64,000 bases of DNA from Maribacter aquimaris (GTDB lineage Bacteria > Bacteroidota > Bacteroidia > Flavobacteriales > Flavobacteriaceae): assembly GCF_014596745.1 (NCBI RefSeq), contig NZ_JABTCF010000001.1, forward strand, positions 558,001-622,000, in the 5' to 3' direction. The notes under the pieces were generated by a model. It worked only from the letters and a program-made list of their open reading frames with translations, was not told the origin of the DNA and did not search any database. Positions 19,428 through 28,063 of this stretch are shown in pieces. Position numbers and translations under genes: made by a program. Each line of letters starts with the position of its first letter. Within the stretch, counting starts at the first letter, position 1.

Positions 19428-21215
19428 CTCTAAAATACGCTCTTCGGTATCTTTGGTCGAGAAGTTGACCGCACACTCTATTAAGGCCAAGTGCGAGTAG
19501 GCTTGTGGGAAATTACCCAATAATCTTTTGGTCTTAAAATCGATATCCTCACTAAACAATCCTAAATGATTACTATAGCTTAAAAGCTTTTCAAAATGCT
19601 TCCTTGCTTTTTCTACCTCCCCTATTTTAAAGAGGCTGTTTATATACCAAAAAGTACAGATTGTGAACGATGATGAAGGCAAACCAAAATCATCCTCATT
19701 TTTATATCGATATAGCAACCCATCATTACTAAGGTCTTTCCCAATGGCTTTTACCGTACTGACAAATTTAGGATGCTTGGCCTCTATAAAACCATAGGAT
19801 TCCATCAACAGTACCGATGCGTCCAAATGCGAAGAACCATACGATTGGGTAAAGGCATTTACCTCCCCGTTCCATGCATTTTCATAAATATCGGCTTTGA
19901 TCTCTTTTTCCAAAAGAAGCCATTTTTCCAATTTTCTGGTCTTTTTCAAGATTCGAGCTACTTTGACCGCCCGATCAATAGCTACCCAACAGAGCACCTT
20001 GGAAAAGGTAAAATGTCGATCTTCTGTACGGAATTCCCAGATACCTTTATCGCGTTCTTTCCAATGCCGGGAAACAATCCAAACGATACCTTTGGTTATA
20101 CCCCATAATTCCTCGCCATTCTCAATATCGGTATTGAACTTTACCAGTTGGGCGTGTATGACATCCATAAGAATACCATAAATGTCATTCTGTTTTTGTT
20201 CATAAGCGGCATTCCCAATTCGGACGGGCTTTGAACCTTTATAACCACTAAGGTGGTCCAAGGTCTCCTCGGTCAGTTCCTTTTCCTTATTGATGCCGTA
20301 CATGATCTGGAGTTTTTCATCCTTATCGGGTATTAGATCAATGATGAATTGCAGATATCGCCTTGCGACATTCTTATGGCCAAGTCCCCCCATTACCTTT
20401 ATCACCATTGAGGCATCCCTTATCCAACAAAAGCGGTAATCCCAGTTTCTGACTTCCCCTATGGTTTCCGGCAAGGATGTTGTAGCTGCAGCCAAGACGG
20501 CACCCGTCTTATCATAGCTCAATAATTTAAGGGTAATGGCACTACGGGCGATTTCCTGGTTGTATTTTTTATAGGTTGGGGTTTTATTGGTCCAATTCAA
20601 CCAATAGACCTTGGTCCTTTCCAAGTCCAAATAAATTTTTCGGGTCGTGGGCTGCAATATCTTTTCATTATAGCCCATCAGGAAATAGCCGTTTTTCGTC
20701 ACCTCGATTTCCTCGCCTTCCAAAACAGCGTTCTTGTTGAAGGATGTATAAAGGAAAACGGTATCGAATTTTACGGTTTTGGTTAAACTGACGATAAAAT
20801 CATCCTTAATATAGGTTTTCGTCTCCCCTAGGGCGTATTCCAACTTAGGGTTGTACAATACCCTAAAAACAGGTTTGCCCTTGATATGCTTAACATATCG
20901 CACCAATTCCGGTGGGGCGTGGTACTTACCTTTCTCATCGTGGTACCGAGGCATAAAATCATGGATCTCAAAAACATTCCCTTTGTTGGAAAACCTCGTG
21001 ATCAAGACAGCCGTATTCTTCTTATACCTTTGTTTTACGGTATATTTATCCGAAACCTGTATCTCAAAACTTCCTCCAATCCCTTCGTCCAATATTTTGG
21101 CAAAGACCGAAGATGAATCGAACTCAGGTAAACAGCACCATTCAATAGCCCCGGTTTTCGATATTAGGGCCGCACTCCTACAATTTCCGATAATTCCGTA
21201 ATCCAGATTGTCCAT
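19413..21215 (-). CDS. Glycoside hydrolase family 15 protein, probable trehalase
   Basis: A 600-residue cytosolic protein without a signal peptide. The N-terminal beta-sandwich begins DYGIIGNCRSAALIS followed by GAIEWCCLPEFDSSSVF. The (alpha/alpha)6 domain contains EVRNWDYRFCWIRDAS, LQIMYGINKEKEL, LSGYKGSKPVRIGN and a C-terminal LGNFPQAYSHLALIECAVN, all typical of bacterial GH15. It is divergent from, and about 100 bp away from, the trehalose-6-phosphate synthase/phosphatase gene. Because some bacterial GH15 enzymes hydrolyse trehalose, trehalase is the best guess; glucoamylase is the alternative. Confidence 0.85.
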   Translation of the reverse strand: MDNLDYGIIGNCRSAALISKTGAIEWCCLPEFDSSSVFAKILDEGIGGSFEIQVSDKYTVKQRYKKNTAVLITRFSNKGNVFEIHDFMPRYHDEKGKYHAPPELVRYVKHIKGKPVFRVLYNPKLEYALGETKTYIKDDFIVSLTKTVKFDTVFLYTSFNKNAVLEGEEIEVTKNGYFLMGYNEKILQPTTRKIYLDLERTKVYWLNWTNKTPTYKKYNQEIARSAITLKLLSYDKTGAVLAAATTSLPETIGEVRNWDYRFCWIRDASMVIKVMGGLGHKNVARRYLQFIIDLIPDKDEKLQIMYGINKEKELTEETLDHLSGYKGSKPVRIGNAAYEQKQNDIYGILMDVIHAQLVKFNTDIENGEELWGITKGIVWIVSRHWKERDKGIWEFRTEDRHFTFSKVLCWVAIDRAVKVARILKKTRKLEKWLLLEKEIKADIYENAWNGEVNAFTQSYGSSHLDASVLLMESYGFIEAKHPKFVSTVKAIGKDLSNDGLLYRYKNEDDFGLPSSSFTICTFWYINSLFKIGEVEKARKHFEKLLSYSNHLGLFSEDIDFKTKRLLGNFPQAYSHLALIECAVNFSTKDTEERILESMRD

Positions 21216-21318
21216 ATTTTAAATATCCTCTAAAAGACCTTTATTAGTTGGTTTTGCCATGCAATTTGACGAAATTTATACAAACAAAAGACAAAACACT
21301 TTAAAAAAAATCCACTTT

Positions 21319-23526
21319 ATGGGAAAAACTATCATAATCTCAAATAGACTACCTGTACAATTACAAATTAGCAACGGAGGCATCTCTGCAATACCAAGTG
21401 TAGGGGGATTAGCTACAGGTATGAAATCTGTACATTCGGGCAGCGATAGTGTTTGGATTGGCTGGAGCGGTTTGACCGATGAAGAGATCCCCAAAAAATT
21501 AGCCCCGAAAATAGATCAAGCCCTGGCCGAACATGGATCGGCAAAAGTAAATCTAACCGCTAAGGAGGTAGATGGGTTTTATTATGGTTTTAGCAATAGG
21601 ACCATATGGCCCTTGTTCCATTATTTTCTCGAATATTCCGAGTTTGAACTGGAAAGCTGGAATGTCTACAAGGCAGTGAACCAAAAATTCGCCGATGCCA
21701 TTCTAGAAAAAGCAGAAGATGATGATATTGTTTGGGTACATGACTACCAATTGATGTTAGTTCCGCAGATGGTACGTGCAAAACGCCCCGATATTTCAAT
21801 AGGATTCTTTTTACATATCCCATTTCCTTCCTTTGAAATCTTTAGGACCCTACCTTGGAGGGAAGAAGTATTGGAAGGCCTTTTAGGTGCCGATTTAATT
21901 GGTTTCCACACCTATGATTACGAGCGCCATTTTTTAAGTTCCGTACGAAGGCTATTGGGACTAGAGGTAAGTTTCAATGATATTTATCTTAACGATAGGA
22001 TCATTAAAGTTGATTCTTTCCCCATGGGAATTGATTATAAGAAATTCAGCGAAGCTGCCAAGGAACACGAAAAGAACACCACGTCCCAGCAAACCGAACT
22101 ACAGCAGCGCCTCAACAACCATAAACGCTCTACACCCGATGCCAAGTTAATACTTTCCATTGACCGATTGGACTATTCCAAAGGCATCGCCAAGCGGTTA
22201 AATGCGTTTGAGTATTTCTTGAACAAATTTCCGCAATACAAAGAAAAGGTAAGGCTCATAATCTTAGCCGTACCCTCCCGCTCCAACGTACCCCAATACC
22301 AATTATTGAAGAAGGAGGTAGATGAGCTGATAGGACGTATCAACGGTGATTTCTCTACAGTTAGCTGGACGCCCATTTGGTATTTCTATCGTTCTGTTCC
22401 TTTTGAAAACCTGATAGACCTCTATACTTCAAGTGATATTGCATGGCTCACCCCGCTCAGGGATGGTATGAACCTGGTTGCCAAGGAATATATCGCCACC
22501 AGAACCGATAAGACAGGTGTACTTATCCTAAGTGAAATGGCGGGATCGGCCAATGAGATGAATGAATCGCTTTTGGTCAACCCCAATAATTTTGAGCAAA
22601 CCGCAAATGCTATTTATGAAGCCATAAATATGCCTATTGAAGAACAAAAAGAACGAAATACAGAATTACAAAAACGCTTGGAACGCTATAACGTTGAAAG
22701 ATGGGCAAATGATTTTATGTCTTCCTTGAAAGAACAAAAGGAAAGGGATGCTGCCAATATTTCCAAACGACTGACCGAACATCGCTTGAGTGCTGTTTTG
22801 GATGATTTTAAGAAGGCTAAGAAAAGAATGCTTTTCTTGGATTACGACGGTACGCTCTCCAAATTTCATGTTGACCCTCAAAAAGCAGGTCCCGATGAAG
22901 AACTTTATGCCCTTCTGGATGCCCTTAATGCTTTGAAAGACACAGAAGTGTATTTAGTAAGTGGGCGGGACAAGGAAACATTTACCAAATGGTTCTTACC
23001 CAAAAAATATAATATGATCGTTGAGCACGGGGTATGGATTTCCCAAAATGGAGAGGACTTTAGAATGCTCGAAAATGTTAAAAACGACTGGATGGAAAAA
23101 ATTCGTCCCGTATTGGAATCGTTTGTAGATCGTACACCTGGTAGTTTCATTGAAGAAAAAAACTACTCCCTAGCATGGCACTACCGAAAAACCGATCCCG
23201 ATTTCGGTAACCTAAGGGCCAATGAACTCAATACCGTTTTGACCAGTTTGATCGCCAATGATGATTTAAGTATATTGAACGGCAATAAGGTCATGGAAAT
23301 AAAAAGTAGCAATGTAAACAAAGGCCGTGCAACAATGCGCGTTTTGGGAGAAGGCGATTATGACTTTGTATTTGCAATTGGTGATGATTGGACCGATGAG
23401 TTCATGTTCCAGGAACTTCCTGAGCGTACGGTAACCGTTAAGGTAGGAAGACAAAAAACCCATGCCAAATACTTTATCGATGATATCAAATACGTTCGCA
23501 ATGTATTGAAACGATTTGCCGAATAA
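21319..23526 (+). CDS. Bifunctional trehalose-6-phosphate synthase/phosphatase
   Basis: A 735-residue fusion that makes trehalose from UDP-glucose and glucose-6-phosphate. The OtsA-like GT20 part (about 1-480) has WVHDYQLMLVP, FLHIPFPS, LSIDRLDYSKGI and LRDGMNLVAKEY. The OtsB-like HAD phosphatase part (about 515-735) has LFLDYDGTL with the nucleophile Asp, and AIGDDWTDEFMF. I start at ATG 21319 (MGKTIIISNRLP), because the family begins exactly there; a longer in-frame start at 21259 adds 20 unrelated residues. It is divergent from the probable trehalase, giving a synthesis/breakdown pair likely used in osmotic or desiccation stress. Confidence 0.94.
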   Translation: MGKTIIISNRLPVQLQISNGGISAIPSVGGLATGMKSVHSGSDSVWIGWSGLTDEEIPKKLAPKIDQALAEHGSAKVNLTAKEVDGFYYGFSNRTIWPLFHYFLEYSEFELESWNVYKAVNQKFADAILEKAEDDDIVWVHDYQLMLVPQMVRAKRPDISIGFFLHIPFPSFEIFRTLPWREEVLEGLLGADLIGFHTYDYERHFLSSVRRLLGLEVSFNDIYLNDRIIKVDSFPMGIDYKKFSEAAKEHEKNTTSQQTELQQRLNNHKRSTPDAKLILSIDRLDYSKGIAKRLNAFEYFLNKFPQYKEKVRLIILAVPSRSNVPQYQLLKKEVDELIGRINGDFSTVSWTPIWYFYRSVPFENLIDLYTSSDIAWLTPLRDGMNLVAKEYIATRTDKTGVLILSEMAGSANEMNESLLVNPNNFEQTANAIYEAINMPIEEQKERNTELQKRLERYNVERWANDFMSSLKEQKERDAANISKRLTEHRLSAVLDDFKKAKKRMLFLDYDGTLSKFHVDPQKAGPDEELYALLDALNALKDTEVYLVSGRDKETFTKWFLPKKYNMIVEHGVWISQNGEDFRMLENVKNDWMEKIRPVLESFVDRTPGSFIEEKNYSLAWHYRKTDPDFGNLRANELNTVLTSLIANDDLSILNGNKVMEIKSSNVNKGRATMRVLGEGDYDFVFAIGDDWTDEFMFQELPERTVTVKVGRQKTHAKYFIDDIKYVRNVLKRFAE

Positions 23527-23541
23527 AGAAATAGGATGTAA

Positions 23542-23580
23542 ACAAAAGGGGCCTATTACATGTTAATAGCCCCCTTTTGT
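23542..23580 (+). terminator. Intrinsic terminator after the trehalose synthesis gene
   Basis: Stem ACAAAAGGGG / CCCCTTTTGT extended through one C-C mismatch by CTATTA / TAATAG-type pairs, with a 5-nt loop. Confidence 0.75.
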
Positions 23581-23625
23581 TCGCCAATTAGCACTGATTT
23601 CCATAAAATACCAAACTTGATTCTG

Positions 23626-24957
23626 ATGAAAAAACCACTTTTTGCATTATTGATTCTCCTTCCAATTCTTGTATGCGCCCAAACCGATGATCGCATTTAC
23701 GATATTATCGATGCTGTTTCCGCTGAACGCATACAAACTGATGTAACAAAGCTTGTCAATTTCGGAACAAGACACACCCTAAGCGATACGATATCCCAAA
23801 CCAGGGGAATTGGTGCGGCCCGTAGATGGATCAAAAGTGAATTCGAAAAAACATCCGGGAACTGTGGGGACTGCCTAGAGGTTTTTTATCAGAAAGACCT
23901 GATTAAAAAGGGTGATAATGAACGTATCGTTCACGATGTTATGGTAGTAAATGTGGTTGCCATCCAACGTGGTACCAAATATCCGAATCGCTATATAATC
24001 ATGAGTGGGGACATAGACTCCAGGGTTAGTGACCCAACAGACTTTACCTCAGACTCCCCAGGAGCCAATGACAATGCCAGTGGAATGGCCGGAACCTTAG
24101 AGGCTGCAAGGGTACTTTCCAAATATAAATTCGAGAATAGCATCATCTATGTTGGACTTTCCGGTGAGGAACAAGGACTTTACGGCGGTAAGGGACTTGC
24201 GGCCCATGCCAAGAAAAATGGCTGGGAAATCATTGGGGTGTTGAACAATGACATGATTGGCAACATCAGCGGAGTAGATGGAATCATCGATAATCGGGAG
24301 TTTCGGATTTTCTCTGAACCCGTACCTCCCACCGAAACCGAAAAAGAACGTAATGCCAGACGATTTTACGGGGGTGAGGTCGATGGTATTTCACGCCAAT
24401 TGGCCCGATACGTTTACAAAAATACCAAAACCTATATGCCAGAAATGAACCCGATGATGGTATATCGCTTGGATCGCTTTGGGCGTGGAGGACACCATAG
24501 ACCTTTCAACGATGCCGGTTTTGCCGGGATTAGAATTATGGAAGCACATGAAAACTACACCCAACAACATCAGGATATCAGAAATGAAAATGGCACTGCT
24601 TATGGAGACGTTTTAGAACATGTGGATTTTGACTATGCCCGTAAGTTGACGGCCGTAAATGCAATTAACCTAGCTTCTATCGCCTGGGCTCCCCCCGCTC
24701 CCAAGGAAGTTAAAATAGGTGGTATTGTAGAACCATCGGCACGATTGCAATGGAGTAAGGTTGATGGAGCTAGCAGTTATAAGATTTATTGGAGGGACAC
24801 CACAGCCCCACAATGGGAACATAGTCGTAACGTAGGGAACCTAACCCAATTTACCCTTAAGGGTATCGTAATCGACAATTCGTTTTTCGGGGTTTCCGCT
24901 GTTAGTGCGGATGGCTTTGAAAGTCCAGTTGTTTTTCCGAATTCGATTATTAGATAA
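23626..24957 (+). CDS. M28 family zinc aminopeptidase, exported
   Basis: A 443-residue exported exopeptidase. The signal peptide ends PILVCAQ. M28 zinc-site elements are in order: SGDIDSR, GANDNASG with the bridging Asp, GEEQGLYG with the catalytic and ligand Glu, NNDMIGN, and a late His in RIMEAHENYTQQH. After about 355 a fibronectin-III-like domain follows (ARLQWSKVDGASSYKIYWR). I chose ATG 23626: the in-frame start at 23560 lies inside the upstream terminator. It is cotranscribed with the M1 peptidase 10 bp downstream. Confidence 0.91.
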   Translation: MKKPLFALLILLPILVCAQTDDRIYDIIDAVSAERIQTDVTKLVNFGTRHTLSDTISQTRGIGAARRWIKSEFEKTSGNCGDCLEVFYQKDLIKKGDNERIVHDVMVVNVVAIQRGTKYPNRYIIMSGDIDSRVSDPTDFTSDSPGANDNASGMAGTLEAARVLSKYKFENSIIYVGLSGEEQGLYGGKGLAAHAKKNGWEIIGVLNNDMIGNISGVDGIIDNREFRIFSEPVPPTETEKERNARRFYGGEVDGISRQLARYVYKNTKTYMPEMNPMMVYRLDRFGRGGHHRPFNDAGFAGIRIMEAHENYTQQHQDIRNENGTAYGDVLEHVDFDYARKLTAVNAINLASIAWAPPAPKEVKIGGIVEPSARLQWSKVDGASSYKIYWRDTTAPQWEHSRNVGNLTQFTLKGIVIDNSFFGVSAVSADGFESPVVFPNSIIR

Positions 24958-24967
24958 CAGCCTTAGA

Positions 24968-26584
24968 ATGAAACAAAACGCACTTTTATTATTTCTTACC
25001 TTATTTACACTTGGTCTTTCGGCTCAGCAATTTACACATCAAGATACTTTGAGGGGAAGTATTACCCCGGAGCGTGCTTGGTGGGATTTGAAATTCTACC
25101 ATTTGAATATAGAGGTACAACCTGACAATAAATTCATTTCAGGAAGCAATCTAATCCGTTACCAGGTGTTGGATGCCCAAAAAGTGCTTCAAATTGACCT
25201 TCAACCCCCGTTAAGGATTGATAAGGTTACCCAAGATGGAGAATCGCTGGTAGTCATTTCCAAGGGTAATGCCCATTTCGTACAACTTAAAAAAAAGCAG
25301 CGGAAAGGTGAATTCAATGAGATAGTAGTACACTATTCGGGTCATCCCAAAGAAGCGGAAAATGCCCCTTGGGATGGCGGTTTTTCTTGGAAGAAAGACT
25401 CCAATGGCAAGCATTTTGTAGCAACAAGCTGCCAAGGTATCGGTGCCAGCGTATGGTGGCCCAACAAAGACCATATGTACGATGAAGTCGACAGTATGGC
25501 CATTAGTGTCAAAGTACCCAAAGGCCTTATGGATGTATCGAACGGCAGATTGCGAAAAGTGGACAAAGCCACCAATACCTATCATTGGTTCGTCGCCAAC
25601 CCCATCAATAATTACGGAGTAAATGTAAATATTGGGGACTATGTTCATTTTGGTGAAAAATACCTAGGGGAAAAAGGGCTCTTGGACATGGATTATTATG
25701 TGCTTCGGGATAATCTTGAAAAAGCAAGAAAACATTTTAAACAAGCCTCAATGACGATGAGGGCTTTTGAATATTGGTTCGGTCCCTACCCCTTTTATGA
25801 GGATAGCTATAAATTGGTCGAAGTCCCTTACTTGGGCATGGAACACCAAAGTTCCGTCACGTATGGCAACCATTACCAAAATGGTTATTTGGGCGGGGAC
25901 CTCTCGGGTTCTGGCTGGGGATTGGAATTTGATTACATCATCATTCATGAATCGGGTCACGAATGGTTCGCCAATAATATAACGTATAAGGATATTGCGG
26001 ATATGTGGGTACACGAAGGCTTTACCTGTTACTCGGAAAACCTGTTCTTGGATTACCATTTTGGTACGAAAGCCGCCGAGGATTATGTAATTGGTCTTCG
26101 AAAGAATGTCCGAAACAACATTCCCATTATCGGTCACTATGGTGTAAACCAGGAAGGATCGGGTGATATGTATTACAAAGGGGCCAATATGTTACATACC
26201 ATTCGTCAATTGGTCGATGATGACGTAAAATGGCGAGGGATATTGAGAGGGATCAATAAGGATTTCTATCATCAGACCGTTACTTCCGAACAAATTGAAA
26301 AATACCTTATTGACGAAACAGGCATCGACCTCAGTTCAATCTTTGATGAATACCTGCGTACAACAATGATACCTGAATTTGAATATAGCATAGCTGGTAA
26401 TACCCTTAAGTTTCGATACAAAAAGGTTGTTGCTGGTTTTAATATGCCTTTACAGATCTACATTGATGGCCAAGATCATTGGTTGACCCCAAAAGCTGAA
26501 TGGCAATCGCAAACATTTAAAGGAGACCTTTCAACTTTTGAAGTGGATAGGAATTTTTATGTTGATTTAATACAAGAGAGGTGA
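24968..26584 (+). CDS. M1 family metallopeptidase, exported
   Basis: A 538-residue exported peptidase with signal peptide ending LGLSAQ (about 19). The zinc site is HESGH at 327-331 with Glu350 in WVHEGF, spaced as in M1 gluzincins. The exopeptidase loop normally GxMEN reads GMEHQ at 290-294, a variant of a bacterial M1 subgroup, which may change N-terminal recognition. I chose ATG 24968 because the longer frame from 24905 overlaps the M28 gene and lacks a signal peptide at its start. The 10-bp spacing to the M28 gene implies an operon for peptide scavenging. Confidence 0.9.
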   Translation: MKQNALLLFLTLFTLGLSAQQFTHQDTLRGSITPERAWWDLKFYHLNIEVQPDNKFISGSNLIRYQVLDAQKVLQIDLQPPLRIDKVTQDGESLVVISKGNAHFVQLKKKQRKGEFNEIVVHYSGHPKEAENAPWDGGFSWKKDSNGKHFVATSCQGIGASVWWPNKDHMYDEVDSMAISVKVPKGLMDVSNGRLRKVDKATNTYHWFVANPINNYGVNVNIGDYVHFGEKYLGEKGLLDMDYYVLRDNLEKARKHFKQASMTMRAFEYWFGPYPFYEDSYKLVEVPYLGMEHQSSVTYGNHYQNGYLGGDLSGSGWGLEFDYIIIHESGHEWFANNITYKDIADMWVHEGFTCYSENLFLDYHFGTKAAEDYVIGLRKNVRNNIPIIGHYGVNQEGSGDMYYKGANMLHTIRQLVDDDVKWRGILRGINKDFYHQTVTSEQIEKYLIDETGIDLSSIFDEYLRTTMIPEFEYSIAGNTLKFRYKKVVAGFNMPLQIYIDGQDHWLTPKAEWQSQTFKGDLSTFEVDRNFYVDLIQER

Positions 26585-26606
26585 AAAACAATAATTTAGA
26601 AAAAAG

Positions 26607-26899
26607 GATTCAGAAAGAAATTATATCGCAATAAACCGGGAATCCTGGAACAATAAGACCGATGTCGATTTGAAATCGAATTTTTACGACCTTAAAGGTT
26701 TTATAGATTGTAAAACCTCCCTGAACGAGATTGAATTAAATTTATTGGGAAATATTGAAGGAAAATCAAACTACATCTACAATGTCATTTTGGTCAGGAC
26801 ACTATCTAACTAAATAGACTTGGAACCCAAGTTACAGGCGTAGACTTGTCTAATAAAGCTATTGAAAATGCATGGAAAATTGCCATTGAGACTAATTCG
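26607..26899 (+). pseudogene. Truncated SAM-dependent methyltransferase remnant
   Basis: The frame beginning 26607 reads NYIAINRESWNNKTDVDL, SNFYDLKGF and SLNEIELNLLG, the N-terminus of a class I methyltransferase. After codon 26766-26768 one base is missing and the reading continues in another frame as LHLQCHFGQDTI (SAM-binding motif I) from 26771. A TAA stop interrupts at 26807-26809. Then NRLGTQVTGVDLSNKAIENA continues the methyltransferase to about 26899, where it runs into the HxlR fragment. No start codon is visible. One frameshift, one nonsense codon and 3' truncation make this a clear pseudogene at the edge of the accessory island. Confidence 0.85.
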
Positions 26900-27015
26900 T
26901 TATAACGCTTTTTATCGCCAATTAAATGGGTAAGAATAACACGCTTCCATTTTCCTTCAATAAGTTTGATCGTTGCAATCGTTGGGCAAAAAGACAATTC
27001 TCGACAGCGTATCAA
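26894..27015 (-). pseudogene. Truncated HxlR-family regulator remnant (5' part only)
   Basis: Read on the minus strand it gives SFCPTIATIKLIEGKWKR followed by VILTHLIGDKKRYNEL, matching the N-terminal third of the intact HxlR gene at 27461-27844 (FCPTSAAMELIGGKWKSV...). The DNA similarity of about 100 bp is gapless at an offset of 793 bp, with roughly 85 percent identity by eye. It stops where the methyltransferase fragment begins, so the rest of the gene was lost at that junction. Confidence 0.85.
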
Positions 27016-27203
27016 TAAGCGTATGATGTAGCTAAGATTGAAAAATTAATTTCTTTGAGTACTACACTAGTTAAGATATTATATTATTTCCAATTTTGAT
27101 TTAAACAATTTTTGAATGGATTGAGTTAAGCCAACCTTTCATTTAAGGTTAATTTTATAATGTAAACAAATAGTTGTTTGCGTAATCTTAAAAAATTAAT
27201 CAA

Positions 27204-27404
27204 ATGTCAAATCCATTAGAAGATAAATTAAAAGGAAATTGGAATATTGCTAAAGGGCAACTGAAGCAAAAATGGGGAAATTTAACCGATGATGATTTAG
27301 ATTACCAAGAAGGTAAGAAAGATGAATTAGTAGGTAAAATTCAAAAACGTACAGGTGAATCAAAAGAAAAAGTAAATGAAATTTTGGATAGTTTAAAGTT
27401 TTGA
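27204..27404 (+). CDS. CsbD family stress protein
   Basis: A 66-residue, highly charged small protein: LKGNWNIAKGQLKQKWGNLTDDDL, then YQEGKKDELVGKIQKRTG. This is the CsbD family, which in Bacillus belongs to the general stress response; the molecular function is unknown. It has no signal peptide and is cytosolic. It is a single gene between the HxlR fragment and the intact HxlR gene, ending at a bidirectional terminator. Position inside the AT-rich island suggests it arrived with it. Confidence 0.9.
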   Translation: MSNPLEDKLKGNWNIAKGQLKQKWGNLTDDDLDYQEGKKDELVGKIQKRTGESKEKVNEILDSLKF

Positions 27405-27421
27405 ATTTTTGAATACTTTGA

Positions 27422-27450
27422 AAAAAAATCCCGTTAAGCGGGATTTTTTT
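27422..27450. terminator. Bidirectional intrinsic terminator between csbD and hxlR
   Basis: Stem AAAAAAATCCCG / CGGGATTTTTTT with loop TTAAG; A- and T-runs on both sides serve the convergent genes. Confidence 0.88.
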
Positions 27451-27460
27451 ATGCGGCTAT

Positions 27461-27844
27461 TTATTCATCAAAAATAAATTCGCCTTTTGTTTCTGCGGCA
27501 TGTAATCCCCATTCAGTTATCAGATTGAGAATTGGAGTAAGGGTTTGTCCAAAGGTAGTAAGCGTATATTCTACTTTTAAAGGCGGTTTTTTTGTAAACA
27601 CTTTTCTACTTACCATACCATCAGCTTCCAATTGTTTCAGTTGTAAACTTAGTGTTCGCTCTGTAATACCTGGGATTTCCTTTCGTAATTCGCTATAACG
27701 CTTTTTGTCGCCAATTAAATGGGTAAGTATCACACTCTTCCATTTTCCTCCAATAAGTTCCATAGCTGCACTTGTTGGGCAGAAGGATATTTTATCGTTG
27801 ATTTTAATCTTTGGCTTTTTTTCAAACAGTTCTTTTCTGTCCAT
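27461..27844 (-). CDS. HxlR family transcriptional regulator of the island operon
   Basis: A 127-residue winged-helix regulator: CPTSAAMELIGGKWKSVIL, then KKRYSELRKEIPGITERTLS (recognition helix), LEADGMVSRKVFTKKPPLKVEYTLT (wing). The only cysteine in the conserved block is in SFCPT, where some HxlR/DUF24 members sense quinones, aldehydes or diamide by Cys modification. It is divergent from the nitroreductase operon across a 219-bp region holding two operator-like dyads. The inference is that it represses both its own gene and the operon until a reactive electrophile is present. Confidence 0.92.
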   Translation of the reverse strand: MDRKELFEKKPKIKINDKISFCPTSAAMELIGGKWKSVILTHLIGDKKRYSELRKEIPGITERTLSLQLKQLEADGMVSRKVFTKKPPLKVEYTLTTFGQTLTPILNLITEWGLHAAETKGEFIFDE

Positions 27845-27867
27845 TTCTTTATGTATTTAATATCCAG

Positions 27868-27898
27868 CAAAGATAACATGCTTTAATTAAGTATGCAA
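27868..27898 (-). promoter_or_regulatory. Predicted hxlR promoter
   Basis: On the minus strand: TTG (27896-27898), 20 bp, TATCTTTG (27868-27875). Both elements fit the Bacteroidota consensus and the spacing equals that of the divergent operon promoter. The -33 element overlaps operator-like site A. Confidence 0.65.
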
Positions 27899-27915
27899 CT
27901 ATATTTTTTATAGTA
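27897..27915. promoter_or_regulatory. Operator-like dyad A (HxlR site)
   Basis: AACTATATTTTTTATAGTA contains ACTAT-N7-ATAGT. It matches site B at 17 of 19 positions and covers the -33 element of the hxlR promoter, consistent with autoregulation. Confidence 0.6.
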
Positions 27916-27988
27916 ATATATTTTATCATAACTAATTGATTATAAGTATAATTGCAATTTATTTTTATACTATACTTCTTGACCGTTA

Positions 27989-28019
27989 TTGCACAGAATT
28001 AATACTTCATATACTTTTG
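27989..28019 (+). promoter_or_regulatory. Predicted promoter of the nitroreductase operon
   Basis: TTG (27989-27991), 20 bp, TACTTTTG (28012-28019), a full match to the TTG/TAnnTTTG pattern. The predicted start falls inside operator-like site B. Confidence 0.68.
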
Positions 28020-28020
28020 T

Positions 28021-28039
28021 AACTATAATTTTGATAGTA
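28021..28039. promoter_or_regulatory. Operator-like dyad B (HxlR site)
   Basis: AACTATAATTTTGATAGTA contains ACTAT-N7-ATAGT and directly follows the -7 element, so a bound repressor would block initiation of the operon. Confidence 0.62.
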
Positions 28040-28063
28040 CAATTAACACGTAAATAAATTAGA

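Noticed and set aside
23560-23625. Upstream ATG extending the M28 peptidase by 22 codons
   Set aside because: The extension lies within the preceding gene's terminator hairpin and would bury the signal peptide.
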